Shown here: positions 26,206 through 33,779 of the stretch, piece by piece | Position numbering within the stretch: position 1 is the stretch's first letter | Layout: each line of letters opens with the position of its first letter | Origin: Caldilineaceae bacterium bin5 | Lineage (GTDB): Bacteria > Chloroflexota > Anaerolineae > Caldilineales > Caldilineaceae | Direction of reading: 5' to 3' | NCBI GenBank assembly: GCA_002238445.1 | Contig: MPML01000049.1 | Location: 1-36,996, forward strand | Length of the DNA: 36,996 nucleotides | Notes under the pieces: model-generated | What the model was told of the DNA's origin: nothing | What the model saw: the letters and a program-made list of their open reading frames with translations, nothing else | Database searches by the model: none | Translations under genes and position numbers: made by a program

Positions 26206-27341
26206 TCTTGGCTACCTCTTTCCCAGGTGCTTGTTGCCTCATCACGAGGGCTGCCTCCAATACTTCCGCCGTCGTCGTTTGTGCGTGGATATGCGATCAC
26301 AGGGGAGTTCACTGCAACTTGCAGCGGCAAATCCGTTACATAGCCTTCCGAGGGCCCCAGTCGCGCGGTAAGATGCGTGCCCGTTGGAAGTTGGACAGTA
26401 ATCAACTGATCGTGGCCGAAAAAAAGAGAGCTTCGTACCCGCGACGCCGGCAGGCCGGGCTGTGCCGCCAACAACTCGATGTTTTCCGGCCGCAGCAATA
26501 TATCCACCGGACCACGAATGGGCTTGCGCGCCGCCAGAATCCCTAACTCACACTCAATCGAATCTCCATGTCCTACGCCCGGCAGGAAATTCGCGTCGCC
26601 GATAAACTCGGCCACCGCTCGCGTGGCAGGGTTGATGTATAGTTCGTGGGGGGAGGCTACCTGCTTTACGTTGCCATCCAGCATGACCGCAACTCGGTCC
26701 ACTAGGCTCAGCGCCTCCTCCTGATCATGCGTTACAAAAATGGCAGTCGTATTGGCCGCATGTAGAATCTCGCGCACTTCGGCGCGTACACGCGCGCGCA
26801 GGCTGGCGTCCAGGTTGCTGAAAGGTTCGTCCAACAGTATCAAGGCTGGTTCAGGAGCCAGGGCCCTTGCCAGAGCGACTCTCTGCTGCTGGCCTCCGCT
26901 CAATTCATGCGGCATCCGTTCTTCGAGCCCCATCAACCCCGTCAATGCCAGCGTCTCTTTGGTGCGGGCCTCTCTGTCGACTGAAGCCATGCGGCGCAGC
27001 CCAAACTCAATGTTAGCCCGGACACTGACATGGGGGAACAGGGCATATTCCTGGAACACCATGCCCACGCGTCGCCTCTCCGGTTGTACGTGGACAGACT
27101 TGCTGGCCACCACCGCGCCATCAATTTCGATGGTGCCGCCGTCCACTCTTTCAAAACCGGCTATGAGGCGTAGCGTCGTGGTCTTTCCGCATCCGGAAGG
27201 GCCCAAAAGTGCCAGCAGTTCGCCGCTGTCTGCTTCCAAGTCAACATCACTTGCAGCAATGACAGGAGCGTCCCTGGTACCAAAAACTTTGGTTACGCCC
27301 TGCAAGCGTAGGCCAGGTGGCCTCTGTTCCGTTCGACGCAT
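26202..27341 (-). CDS. ABC transporter ATPase, Fe3+/putrescine-type (FbpC-like)
   Basis: Cytoplasmic ATPase subunit of an importer, 379 residues. Walker A GPSGCGKTT (47-55), Q-loop near Q97 (FQEYALFPH), signature LSGGQQQRVALARAL (147-161), Walker B LILLDEP (167-173), D-loop SNLDASL and H-loop H205 (FVTHDQEEAL). A TOBE-type regulatory domain occupies about 240-350, as in FbpC, PotA and CysA. The iron preference is inferred from the fused-type permease next to it. The substrate could also be another metal, sulfate or polyamine. The gene follows the permease with a 38-base gap and its stop overlaps zwf. No substrate-binding protein gene is in the window. Confidence 0.9.
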   Translation of the reverse strand: MRRTEQRPPGLRLQGVTKVFGTRDAPVIAASDVDLEADSGELLALLGPSGCGKTTTLRLIAGFERVDGGTIEIDGAVVASKSVHVQPERRRVGMVFQEYALFPHVSVRANIEFGLRRMASVDREARTKETLALTGLMGLEERMPHELSGGQQQRVALARALAPEPALILLDEPFSNLDASLRARVRAEVREILHAANTTAIFVTHDQEEALSLVDRVAVMLDGNVKQVASPHELYINPATRAVAEFIGDANFLPGVGHGDSIECELGILAARKPIRGPVDILLRPENIELLAAQPGLPASRVRSSLFFGHDQLITVQLPTGTHLTARLGPSEGYVTDLPLQVAVNSPVIAYPRTNDDGGSIGGSPRDEATSTWERGSQE

Positions 27342-27379
27342 GGCGGTAATGGTCGATGTTCGACGACCAAGGCGAATTC

Positions 27380-29083
27380 CTAGCCGCCGCCCACTTCCCT
27401 TTCCTCCTGCATGAGCACAAAAAATATGCTGAAGGCCGACAGCGCCAGAAGCATAAGCGCCGGCGCGGCCGCCCGTGCAAAAAAGGCCTCGTCAGTAGCC
27501 GACCAGATCTGCGTTGCCAAGGTGGAAAAACCTGTCGGACTCAAAAGCAGAGTTGCAGGCAACTCCTTGACCGTCGTGAGAAAGACAAGCGCCATCCCCG
27601 CCAGCACACCCGGCCGCACTATCGGGGCTGTTATGCGCCTGAACACGGCCCTGTTCCCAAGGCCCAGGCTGCGCCCGGCTTCCTCAAGCCGAGGATTCAT
27701 CTGCAACAAGCTTATCTGCATTGCCCCCATGGCCTGCGGCAAAAAACGGACGACGTAGGCAAACACCAGCATCCACAAAGTCTGATAAAGGCGCGGAGCA
27801 AAATTTGCGCCGAAGAAGACCAGGCTGAGCGCAATGACGATGCCCGGCAGCCCGTAGCCTACATATACTGCCCGGGACGAGAGACTCATCAGCCGTCCCC
27901 CCATCCGTATCGCCGCATAGGCGACCGGCAGCCCCAATGCCATCGCGGCTATGGCCGCCAGGGCGCCCGCACGAAAGCTATTGAGAGTTGCCGTCCATAC
28001 TGGGGCCAACGATTCGCCCGAACCCAAGCCCCGCAACAGCCAGAACAGAATCACACCGACAGGTAGCACTAAGGCCGCCGTGACTACCGTCCCGCAAAAA
28101 AGGAGTGCAGGCCATTTCCTGCCGGCGAGCTCTATGCGCTTGCGCGGAGCAACTACCCCCGCGCTGCTGCGGTAATAACGGGGACGGCCGCGACCTCTGC
28201 TGTTTCTCTCCATCACCAGTAGTATAATCGTAAAAACGATCAACGCCAATGACAGGAGAGACGCAACATTCCGATCAAAACTGCTAAGGTATTGAACATA
28301 GATGGCACGCGTGAAACTGTTGAAACGCAACAGCGAAACCGCGCCAAAATCACTGAGCGTGTAGAGCGCAACCAGTAGCCCGCCTGCCGTGATGGCGGGC
28401 CGCAGATTGGGTAATGTGACCTTCAGAAATGTCTGCCACCCGTTATACCCAAGTGAACGCGCTGCCTCCTCAACCGAGGGATCAAACCTGTGCAACGCAG
28501 CACGAATGCTCATGAAAATATAGGGATAGGTAAAAAGCGTCAGGGCCCAGAGGGCACCGGTAAATCCGTAGATTGACGGCAGACGGTCTACGCCAAGGGG
28601 AGACAACAGTTCTTGCAGGGCGCCGCGAGGACCGAACATGGCGATCAATGTGAATCCGCCGACATAGCTGGGGATGACCAAAGGCATCATCGCCAACACA
28701 GTCCAGATTCGCCCGCCCGGCAGGTCAGTCCTTTCCGTCAACCATGCAAAGGGCAGTGCCAGCGCAAGTGAAAGCGTAGTGACGCCGCATACGAGGATCA
28801 GGCTGTTCCACATGATCTGGACGGTGCGTATGCGAAACAGCAGGTCAATCCCCTGAGCCCATCCCACGCCGGCAGCCCGGTACACGAGATATGCCAGCGG
28901 CAACAACATTACAAGCGCGATAAGAACGACAATCGCCTTGAAAAAGAATCCGAAGTATCTGCGAACCGACAAGTCAGGAGTGTGGTCGGCAAAACTGAGC
29001 GGCCCGGAGGTATAGGCTTTGCGCAACACTTGATAGGCGATGCTCGTCCGAGAGGGCGCCGCCGGCCTGCTCTTTTTGCTCAT
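27380..29083 (-). CDS. ABC transporter permease, duplicated FbpB-type
   Basis: A 567-residue membrane protein made of two homologous permease halves, as in iron FbpB/SfuB. About twelve membrane helices. Each half has an EAA loop: EEAARSLGYNGWQTFLKVTL in the first and EEAGRSLGLGNRAVFRRIT in the second. These loops contact the ATPase. The N-terminal ~50 residues are cytoplasmic. It pairs with the downstream ATPase. The start overlaps the upstream small membrane protein stop (ATGA), and GAGAGG lies close before the ATG. Iron is the family's usual substrate and is inferred here. Confidence 0.93.
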   Translation of the reverse strand: MSKKSRPAAPSRTSIAYQVLRKAYTSGPLSFADHTPDLSVRRYFGFFFKAIVVLIALVMLLPLAYLVYRAAGVGWAQGIDLLFRIRTVQIMWNSLILVCGVTTLSLALALPFAWLTERTDLPGGRIWTVLAMMPLVIPSYVGGFTLIAMFGPRGALQELLSPLGVDRLPSIYGFTGALWALTLFTYPYIFMSIRAALHRFDPSVEEAARSLGYNGWQTFLKVTLPNLRPAITAGGLLVALYTLSDFGAVSLLRFNSFTRAIYVQYLSSFDRNVASLLSLALIVFTIILLVMERNSRGRGRPRYYRSSAGVVAPRKRIELAGRKWPALLFCGTVVTAALVLPVGVILFWLLRGLGSGESLAPVWTATLNSFRAGALAAIAAMALGLPVAYAAIRMGGRLMSLSSRAVYVGYGLPGIVIALSLVFFGANFAPRLYQTLWMLVFAYVVRFLPQAMGAMQISLLQMNPRLEEAGRSLGLGNRAVFRRITAPIVRPGVLAGMALVFLTTVKELPATLLLSPTGFSTLATQIWSATDEAFFARAAAPALMLLALSAFSIFFVLMQEEREVGGG

Positions 29084-29613
29084 CTACCTCTCGATCCCAA
29101 TTTCAACCGAGTTTCTCGCCCGCGTTCCTGTCCGACTCTCAGGCCATACTGTCTTCTGATCGAAGGCCAGAATAGCCAGACAAGGCCAATCACCGGCTGA
29201 AAGAGAGGAAAAAAACCGTAGTCAGCGCCGAAATTTCGCCAAACAGTACGCCCTATGGTTGCGGGGATAATCAGACTCAGAGTGCCAACCACCAGGGTGA
29301 GCACAGTCTCAAATGCCAGGACCCCCACAGAAAGACGCCAGCCCCAACGTACCCGGCGGGCGAATCCAATCGTCGCAGTCAAGTAACAGAGCGAAGCCAC
29401 CAAACTAAGTGACGGCGCAAGATAGTTAACCACGTCCTCCTTCAAGAACAGCTGAAACAGTGCTCGGACGCCGGTGGACAGCGCAAGCAGAGGATAGGAA
29501 ACCGTCAGAATATAGCCAAGGACGGTCACAAACTCGGTTGAGCCGGTACTCTCTTCCGCACTGCCTGAACCGGACCGAAAACTTGTCATATATCCCGTAA
29601 TCGAGGAACGCAC
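29080..29613 (-). CDS. Small four-helix membrane protein, unknown
   Basis: A 177-residue hydrophobic protein with about four membrane helices: GYILTVSYPLLALSTGV, SLSLVASLCYLTATIGF, VLAFETVLTLVVGTLSLI, and PLFQPVIGLVWLF. The loops are arginine rich and the C-terminus is basic. No family recognised. It sits directly before the iron-type permease and its stop overlaps the permease start, so it may be an accessory subunit or a translation-coupled leader gene. The start is uncertain: GTG at 29613, or ATG at 29589 with only a weak GGGA nearby. Confidence 0.65.
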   Translation of the reverse strand: MRSSITGYMTSFRSGSGSAEESTGSTEFVTVLGYILTVSYPLLALSTGVRALFQLFLKEDVVNYLAPSLSLVASLCYLTATIGFARRVRWGWRLSVGVLAFETVLTLVVGTLSLIIPATIGRTVWRNFGADYGFFPLFQPVIGLVWLFWPSIRRQYGLRVGQERGRETRLKLGSRGR

Positions 29614-29633
29614 AAGAGTAAAGTCTCTAGCTT

Positions 29634-30260
29634 CTACCCTTCATCCACCAACCACTCCTCGATAAGTTCCTTAGCCTCACCATAATTGCGAACCACAGGC
29701 AGGTCGGGATGATCGTCAACAACATTGTCAGGTGGATCGAAAAGCAGCCCTGTGTCAGCCCTTTCGAGCATCGCGATGTCGTTATAGGAATCACCCATTG
29801 CCATGGTCTGGAAATGGAGGTCACGAAATGCCAGAATCGCTTTACGTTTGGACTGGTCCAGGCGCATGCGATAGCCGGTTATGGTCCCGTCACCATCAAC
29901 CTCCAGCGAGTGACAGAAAATCGTCGGGTAGCCGAGTTTTGCCATCAACGGCTTGGCAAACTCGTAGAAGGTGTCGGAAAGTATGACGAACTGCGAGCGG
30001 GCGCGAATCCAGTCGACGAAACTCCCTGCCCCCGGCAGCGGCGAGATGGTTGCTATTACTTCCTGAATATCCTGCAGACGCAGATTCCGTTCCTTCAGGA
30101 TTTTCAGCCTCATTTGCATCAGCTGATCGTAATCCGATATGTCGCGTGTCGTCAGTCGCAACTGCTCAATGCCGGTCTTCTCAGCAAAAGCGATCCAAAT
30201 TTCAGGGACTAGAACACCCTCCAGATCGCTCGCAAAAAGCCGGGGTCGTAAATCAGGCAA
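29634..30260 (-). CDS. thrH: ThrH-like HAD phosphatase (phosphoserine phosphatase / homoserine phosphotransferase)
   Basis: A 208-residue HAD-family enzyme. The DLEGVLVPEIWIAFAEKTGI stretch (12-31), SDYDQLMQMRLKIL (42-55) and ILSDTFYEF (93-101) closely follow the Pseudomonas ThrH pattern. The nucleophile is D12 (D-L-E-G instead of D-x-D-x-T, as in ThrH), followed by S95-D96-T97, a lysine near 138-140 and GDSYND (156-161). ThrH dephosphorylates phosphoserine and can pass the phosphate to homoserine. It is cytoplasmic and probably serves serine or threonine synthesis. The TTG start at 30260 has AGGAG 6 bases upstream. It lies 12 bases after the histidine phosphatase. Confidence 0.9.
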   Translation of the reverse strand: MPDLRPRLFASDLEGVLVPEIWIAFAEKTGIEQLRLTTRDISDYDQLMQMRLKILKERNLRLQDIQEVIATISPLPGAGSFVDWIRARSQFVILSDTFYEFAKPLMAKLGYPTIFCHSLEVDGDGTITGYRMRLDQSKRKAILAFRDLHFQTMAMGDSYNDIAMLERADTGLLFDPPDNVVDDHPDLPVVRNYGEAKELIEEWLVDEG

Positions 30261-30265
30261 TATGT

Positions 30266-30274
30266 ACTCCTCTC
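30266..30274 (-). promoter_or_regulatory. Ribosome binding site for thrH TTG start
   Basis: GAGAGGAG on the minus strand ends 6 bases before TTG (30260). This is a strong site and supports the TTG start. Confidence 0.65.
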
Positions 30275-30998
30275 AATAGGTCAAGTTGATGCCGGCCAGA
30301 TGGTCAGTCCGGTTCGTATAGCGAATTATGACAAACATACCGCTGTCGGACATCGAAGACAAGAAGTCTACTCGAGTAATGCCGGCATTGTGATGGTTGA
30401 AGTAAATCTCGTTGCCAGGCAGCCGGCCAAGAAGGGCTTTGAGAAGGCTGTCCATAAAAGTGCCGTGGCTGACGGCGGCGATTCCTTCATCTTCCTCTGA
30501 TTCTTTGGCCATCTTATGCAATGCTTCGGCGACCCGCACCGCGCGCGCATGGCAGGCGGCCCGGTCCTCCTCTGCACCTTGCCACCACCCGTTTTCGCCC
30601 ACACCGTCCAGACGGTATCCGGGGAATTTCGCACTCATCTCGGCTCGGCTGAGACCGGGAAAGCCGACTGCCTCGGCGCCGGCGTCAGGCCTGAGAAATA
30701 TGCCGCCATGTTCGTGCAGGTCCAGCCAAACCGACGGATTGGCGCCCAAAGCGTCGGCCACGGGTTGCATCGTCTGCATAGTGCGCAACATGGGGCTACA
30801 GTAGAGCCGAGATATCGCCACGTCGCCCATATATGTGCCAAGCAGGCTCGCCTGCTCCTCGCCCATTGCTGTCAGGGTGGGTTCGGCTACCCGCTCGTTC
30901 GCATAGGACGACCAGGAGACCTCGTCTTCCCGCTCCTTCAACTGTTCAGCAAGCAGATTGTTGGTTGACTGTCCGTGCCGAATCAGATACAGGATCAT
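30273..30998 (-). CDS. Histidine phosphatase superfamily protein
   Basis: A 241-residue phosphoglycerate-mutase-like phosphatase. Catalytic RHG lies at 7-9 (His8 is phosphorylated), in MILYLIRHGQS. The second histidine is in AVSHGTFM. SPMLRTMQT follows the first region as in the family. The substrate is unknown. The N-terminus is chosen at 30998: GGAG lies 9 bases upstream and the catalytic motif starts almost at once. Other in-frame starts (31007, 31082) would add residues of no clear worth. First gene of the minus-strand set leading to zwf. Confidence 0.88.
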   Translation of the reverse strand: MILYLIRHGQSTNNLLAEQLKEREDEVSWSSYANERVAEPTLTAMGEEQASLLGTYMGDVAISRLYCSPMLRTMQTMQPVADALGANPSVWLDLHEHGGIFLRPDAGAEAVGFPGLSRAEMSAKFPGYRLDGVGENGWWQGAEEDRAACHARAVRVAEALHKMAKESEEDEGIAAVSHGTFMDSLLKALLGRLPGNEIYFNHHNAGITRVDFLSSMSDSGMFVIIRYTNRTDHLAGINLTY

Positions 30999-31007
30999 GG
31001 GTGCCAT

Positions 31008-32148
31008 CTCCAGACTGAAAGGAAGCTGGTTCAAGAATTTCAGTTGACACAATGCTGCGATTTTCGACTGTTGAGAGTACATGAATACAGGTAAAAAGGC
31101 AAGAAATAGAGGCTACAAAAGAGGGGGGAGTCGCGAAATCGTTTCATTCCGTATAGTCCCGTCTTTTGCAGAAAGGGGCAGCCGCACCGACCAGTGATAA
31201 ACACCTGCGGTCGCCCAGGTGCAACCGGCCGGGGTTTAGCCGGCTACGTTGTTTTGAATACGTGGACACTCTGCAGTGCCGGCGGGGTGTTGACGTTGGC
31301 ACAGGGGGCCGTCTGCGGTTCGCTGTGTGCCACGTTCGTTCCTGGCGTCTTCTCAGTTCCCGGAATCTGCGGTCGGCCAGCGCAGGTCCAGGCGCCGATA
31401 TGGATACATGCACAAAACCAGGACTGAGTCTGGGCACATAGCTGGCGCCATCCGGGGTGTGCACTTCCGGCTCTATACGATTGTCTGCTGCACTCCCTGA
31501 TGGTGGCAAGTGTGGTGCTGCGGCGGTCTGCCGCCGCCCGGTAAAGGGCCCTCCCCGACAGTTTGGGGAGAGGGCCTTTACCGGCTTTCCCTGGGTGATG
31601 CGGCTTGGTTGGTCAAGTGTCGGTCTGTGCGGCGACACCCGGGGTTGTGTATGCACCAGCGTCCGCGGCGCTGCCGGCAGCAAGCAAAGCGCAGCCTCGC
31701 CGGCCGAGTTTGCGCCCCAGGGCGCCCTCGCTGCGAAGACTGTTGCGCCAACTACTGTTCTGACCCGAGAGATTGTGCCTGGTACAGGTCAAAGAAGAGG
31801 TCTTGGCGCGCAAGAAGCCCAGTGCGGCTACCCATCTCCACGATGCGGCCCTGGCGATGGCAAGGCGAGGTACTGGCACCGTGAATTCCAGGGGCCGATC
31901 AGTACTGCCATCCACGTGCCTTCCCAGGGCAAAGGAGTCGGGAATTGACCACTGTTGCACAGTGGGGCGGAACCGATGCGGTATAGGGGCTCGTGGATTG
32001 ATGCTGGATTGGCCTACGCTTCGGGGGGAGGTCAAGGAGGCAGTCTCTGATTTCTCTCTCGCTGCCTGTACTTGTGAGTCTATGCATTCTCTGAAAAGGG
32101 TGCGCGTTGCGGTATTGGTCGAAATGGCGTCATGTGTCGGCGCTGAAA
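31008..32148. other. Gene-free stretch between histidine phosphatase and element copy 2
   Basis: No recognisable gene. The open frames on either strand have low-information compositions (Arg/Pro/Cys-rich) and no family signature. The stretch holds a strong hairpin (31538-31584) and a small CCGGC/GCCGG inverted repeat near 31222-31243. Confidence 0.4.
31538..31584. repeat. Long GC-rich inverted repeat (hairpin)
   Basis: The left arm (31538-31556) and right arm (31565-31584) pair over about 18 base pairs with a one-base and a two-base bulge, around an 8-base loop. Each arm contains CCGGTAAAGG and its complement. No T-run follows, so it is not a typical terminator. It may be a structured RNA or a transposon remnant. 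Confidence 0.7.
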
Positions 32149-32470
32149 GAAATTATGAAACTACTAAGCCACAACTAAATTGCGATCCTGAATGAGGCGA
32201 GCGAAGGTGGTTGCTCTCTCCTCACTCCTCTATACTCTCTTTTTGCATTTGGGCGGTCGGGCCTTCGGCCCTCCCTTGTGCAGGGGCTGCGCCCCCGCAA
32301 CGCCCCCCTACAAAAGCATCGCTCACCGACCGTGTGTGCGCATTCCAGCAGTACCGCTCCACCAACGTGGCTGCCACCAACCGAATACGCAATCAGATAG
32401 CCTGAATGGCGGCAGGGATAAAGGGCTGGTCAAGACAAACAATGTATATGGCTTAGCAGTTACGAAATTC
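32149..32470 (+). mobile_element. Non-autonomous TIR element (MITE-like), copy 2, complete
   Basis: A 322-base element with imperfect terminal inverted repeats: the left end 32149-32172 reads ...AAACTACTAAGCCACA, and the right end 32447-32470 reads TATGGCTTAGCAGTTACG... (its complement shares AACT-x-CTAAGCCA). The core (32248-32336) matches copy 1 at the window start almost exactly. The cloverleaf is formed by CGGTC (32254-32258) with GACCG (32328-32332), enclosing GGGCC-TTC-GGCCC and GGGGC-TGC-GCCCC hairpins. No transposase is encoded. No target-site duplication is clear, and the ends could be off by a few bases. Confidence 0.6.
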
Positions 32471-32587
32471 TCAAAGAGGGATTTTTTGGGGCGCCGGTGT
32501 CTGCCTCCGATCATCCATGAAGGGGCGGAAGTCTAGGGCTTGGGCCGCCAGCGTTGTCGAGCCGGGCTGGCGCCGGCACCACTTTCC

Positions 32588-32869
32588 ATGCAGGACACGT
32601 TTATCGTGGAAGACTGCTACGCTCTTGAGGAGGAAGCGATTCTGGATGCGTTCGCCGATGCCAAGAGGCGGGCAGGCCGTCTTTCCAGTCTGTTGGGCCT
32701 GCCTCCAGGGAAGGAGGTCATCGCTGTTTCCGAGGAGATAAGTGCTCCTCAATGCAGAGCTTCCTCCTGGTCCGACTCCATTATCCGGACGGCCCTTCCG
32801 CTCGAGAACAATGTTGCCGAGGTAGAGGCAGGAGCGATGCTGCGGGTGTCGTTCGCGATTGAGAGATAG
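32588..32869 (+). pseudogene. Remnant C-terminus of a SIMPL-domain (DUF541) protein
   Basis: 93 residues. The segment DCYALEEEAILDAFADAKRRA, then LLGLPPGKEVIAVSEE and VEAGAMLRVSFAIE, matches the C-terminal half of SIMPL-domain (DUF541) proteins (D-A-R-x-x-A-x-x-L-A, then G-x-V-x-x-x-S-E, then the final beta strand). The usual N-terminal half and signal peptide are missing; the sequence upstream in this frame is not similar. It lies just after element copy 2 in the gene-poor region and is probably a decayed gene. The start ATG is arbitrary. Confidence 0.6.
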
Positions 32870-33779
32870 ATCCGGTGGTTGAGCATGCGGGGTTTACGTC
32901 ATCAGGAACTGCAAGTATAGAGCCTGGACAGCCCCGACAGGCAAGCTGTCCGGAACCAGATTGCGCAGCATCCTTCTCGTCGCTCTGCCCATGCACCCGG
33001 AGCAGATGATTCACCAGCTCCCGACCGGTGCGTCGACGGCCGGTTTGCGGGCTCCAGTTATCGGGCAGCGCCTGGAGCGCAACAGACGCGCCTTGCCCCT
33101 GCCAGCGCAGCGACCGGATGCGGTCCCCGATTGGCGACGCAAAGGGACCAAACACTCTTCATTCTATCGATTACAGGGCAATAGTCATGATATTGCCACA
33201 ATACTGCCATAAGAAAAGTGTTGAATCACACAAAAATTACATTTCCAGGTTGTATAATTCAAGGGCAACCTCCGCTATTCCTACGGTGGCGCATTGGAAC
33301 CACCGGCGGCAGAACTCTGTTTTGAGTCTGTGCAAAGGTTTGACAGGAGGAACCTCCGCCAGTGCCATGAAAACCTGAGCATGCATCATATCATTGCTGG
33401 TCCGTCATACACCATGGTTCGTGGGCCCATTGTTGAGGCCAAACTCACATGTCTTCTGGAACTCTGCCCACAATCTGCTCGTTTGACGCAATACAGTGCT
33501 ATCTTGTCCTTACCGTCATCCAAGTGGAATGGGGCGAAGACATATCTGAACTTCCGGAACAACAGGTGATGTCGCGGCTGGCTCGGATCCGTCAGTCGCT
33601 GGTGCTGCCTCGATACCGGGCGGTGAAGAGCGTTCCTGAAACCACACAACACCGCCACCGGATCGACCCGGGCTGTCAGGCGTCTGTCCGGCGCTCATTC
33701 AATGCTGCGCCCGCTTCCCGGTTTGGGAGGCCCTTAGTGTCTGGCGTGGTGCCCCTTTCATTTTCCAGGAGAAGGAACA
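32870..33779. other. Gene-free stretch upstream of the repeat protein
   Basis: No gene recognised. A TATAAT hexamer at 33253-33258 lacks a -35 box at the right distance and lies over 500 bases from the next start. Small open frames have no recognisable product. Confidence 0.4.

Noticed and set aside
31144..31683. 179-codon minus-strand frame in the gene-poor region
   Set aside because: Arg/Pro-rich with no motif, crosses the hairpin; looks like a GC-driven shadow.
1..32470. The two element copies as borders of a 32-kb composite transposon or island
   Set aside because: The genes between are ordinary housekeeping types, there is no transposase or integrase, and the copies have diverged outside the core. 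Independent insertions explain it better.
33253..33258. TATAAT as promoter of the repeat protein
   Set aside because: No -35 box at 16-18 bases and a leader of over 500 bases would be needed.
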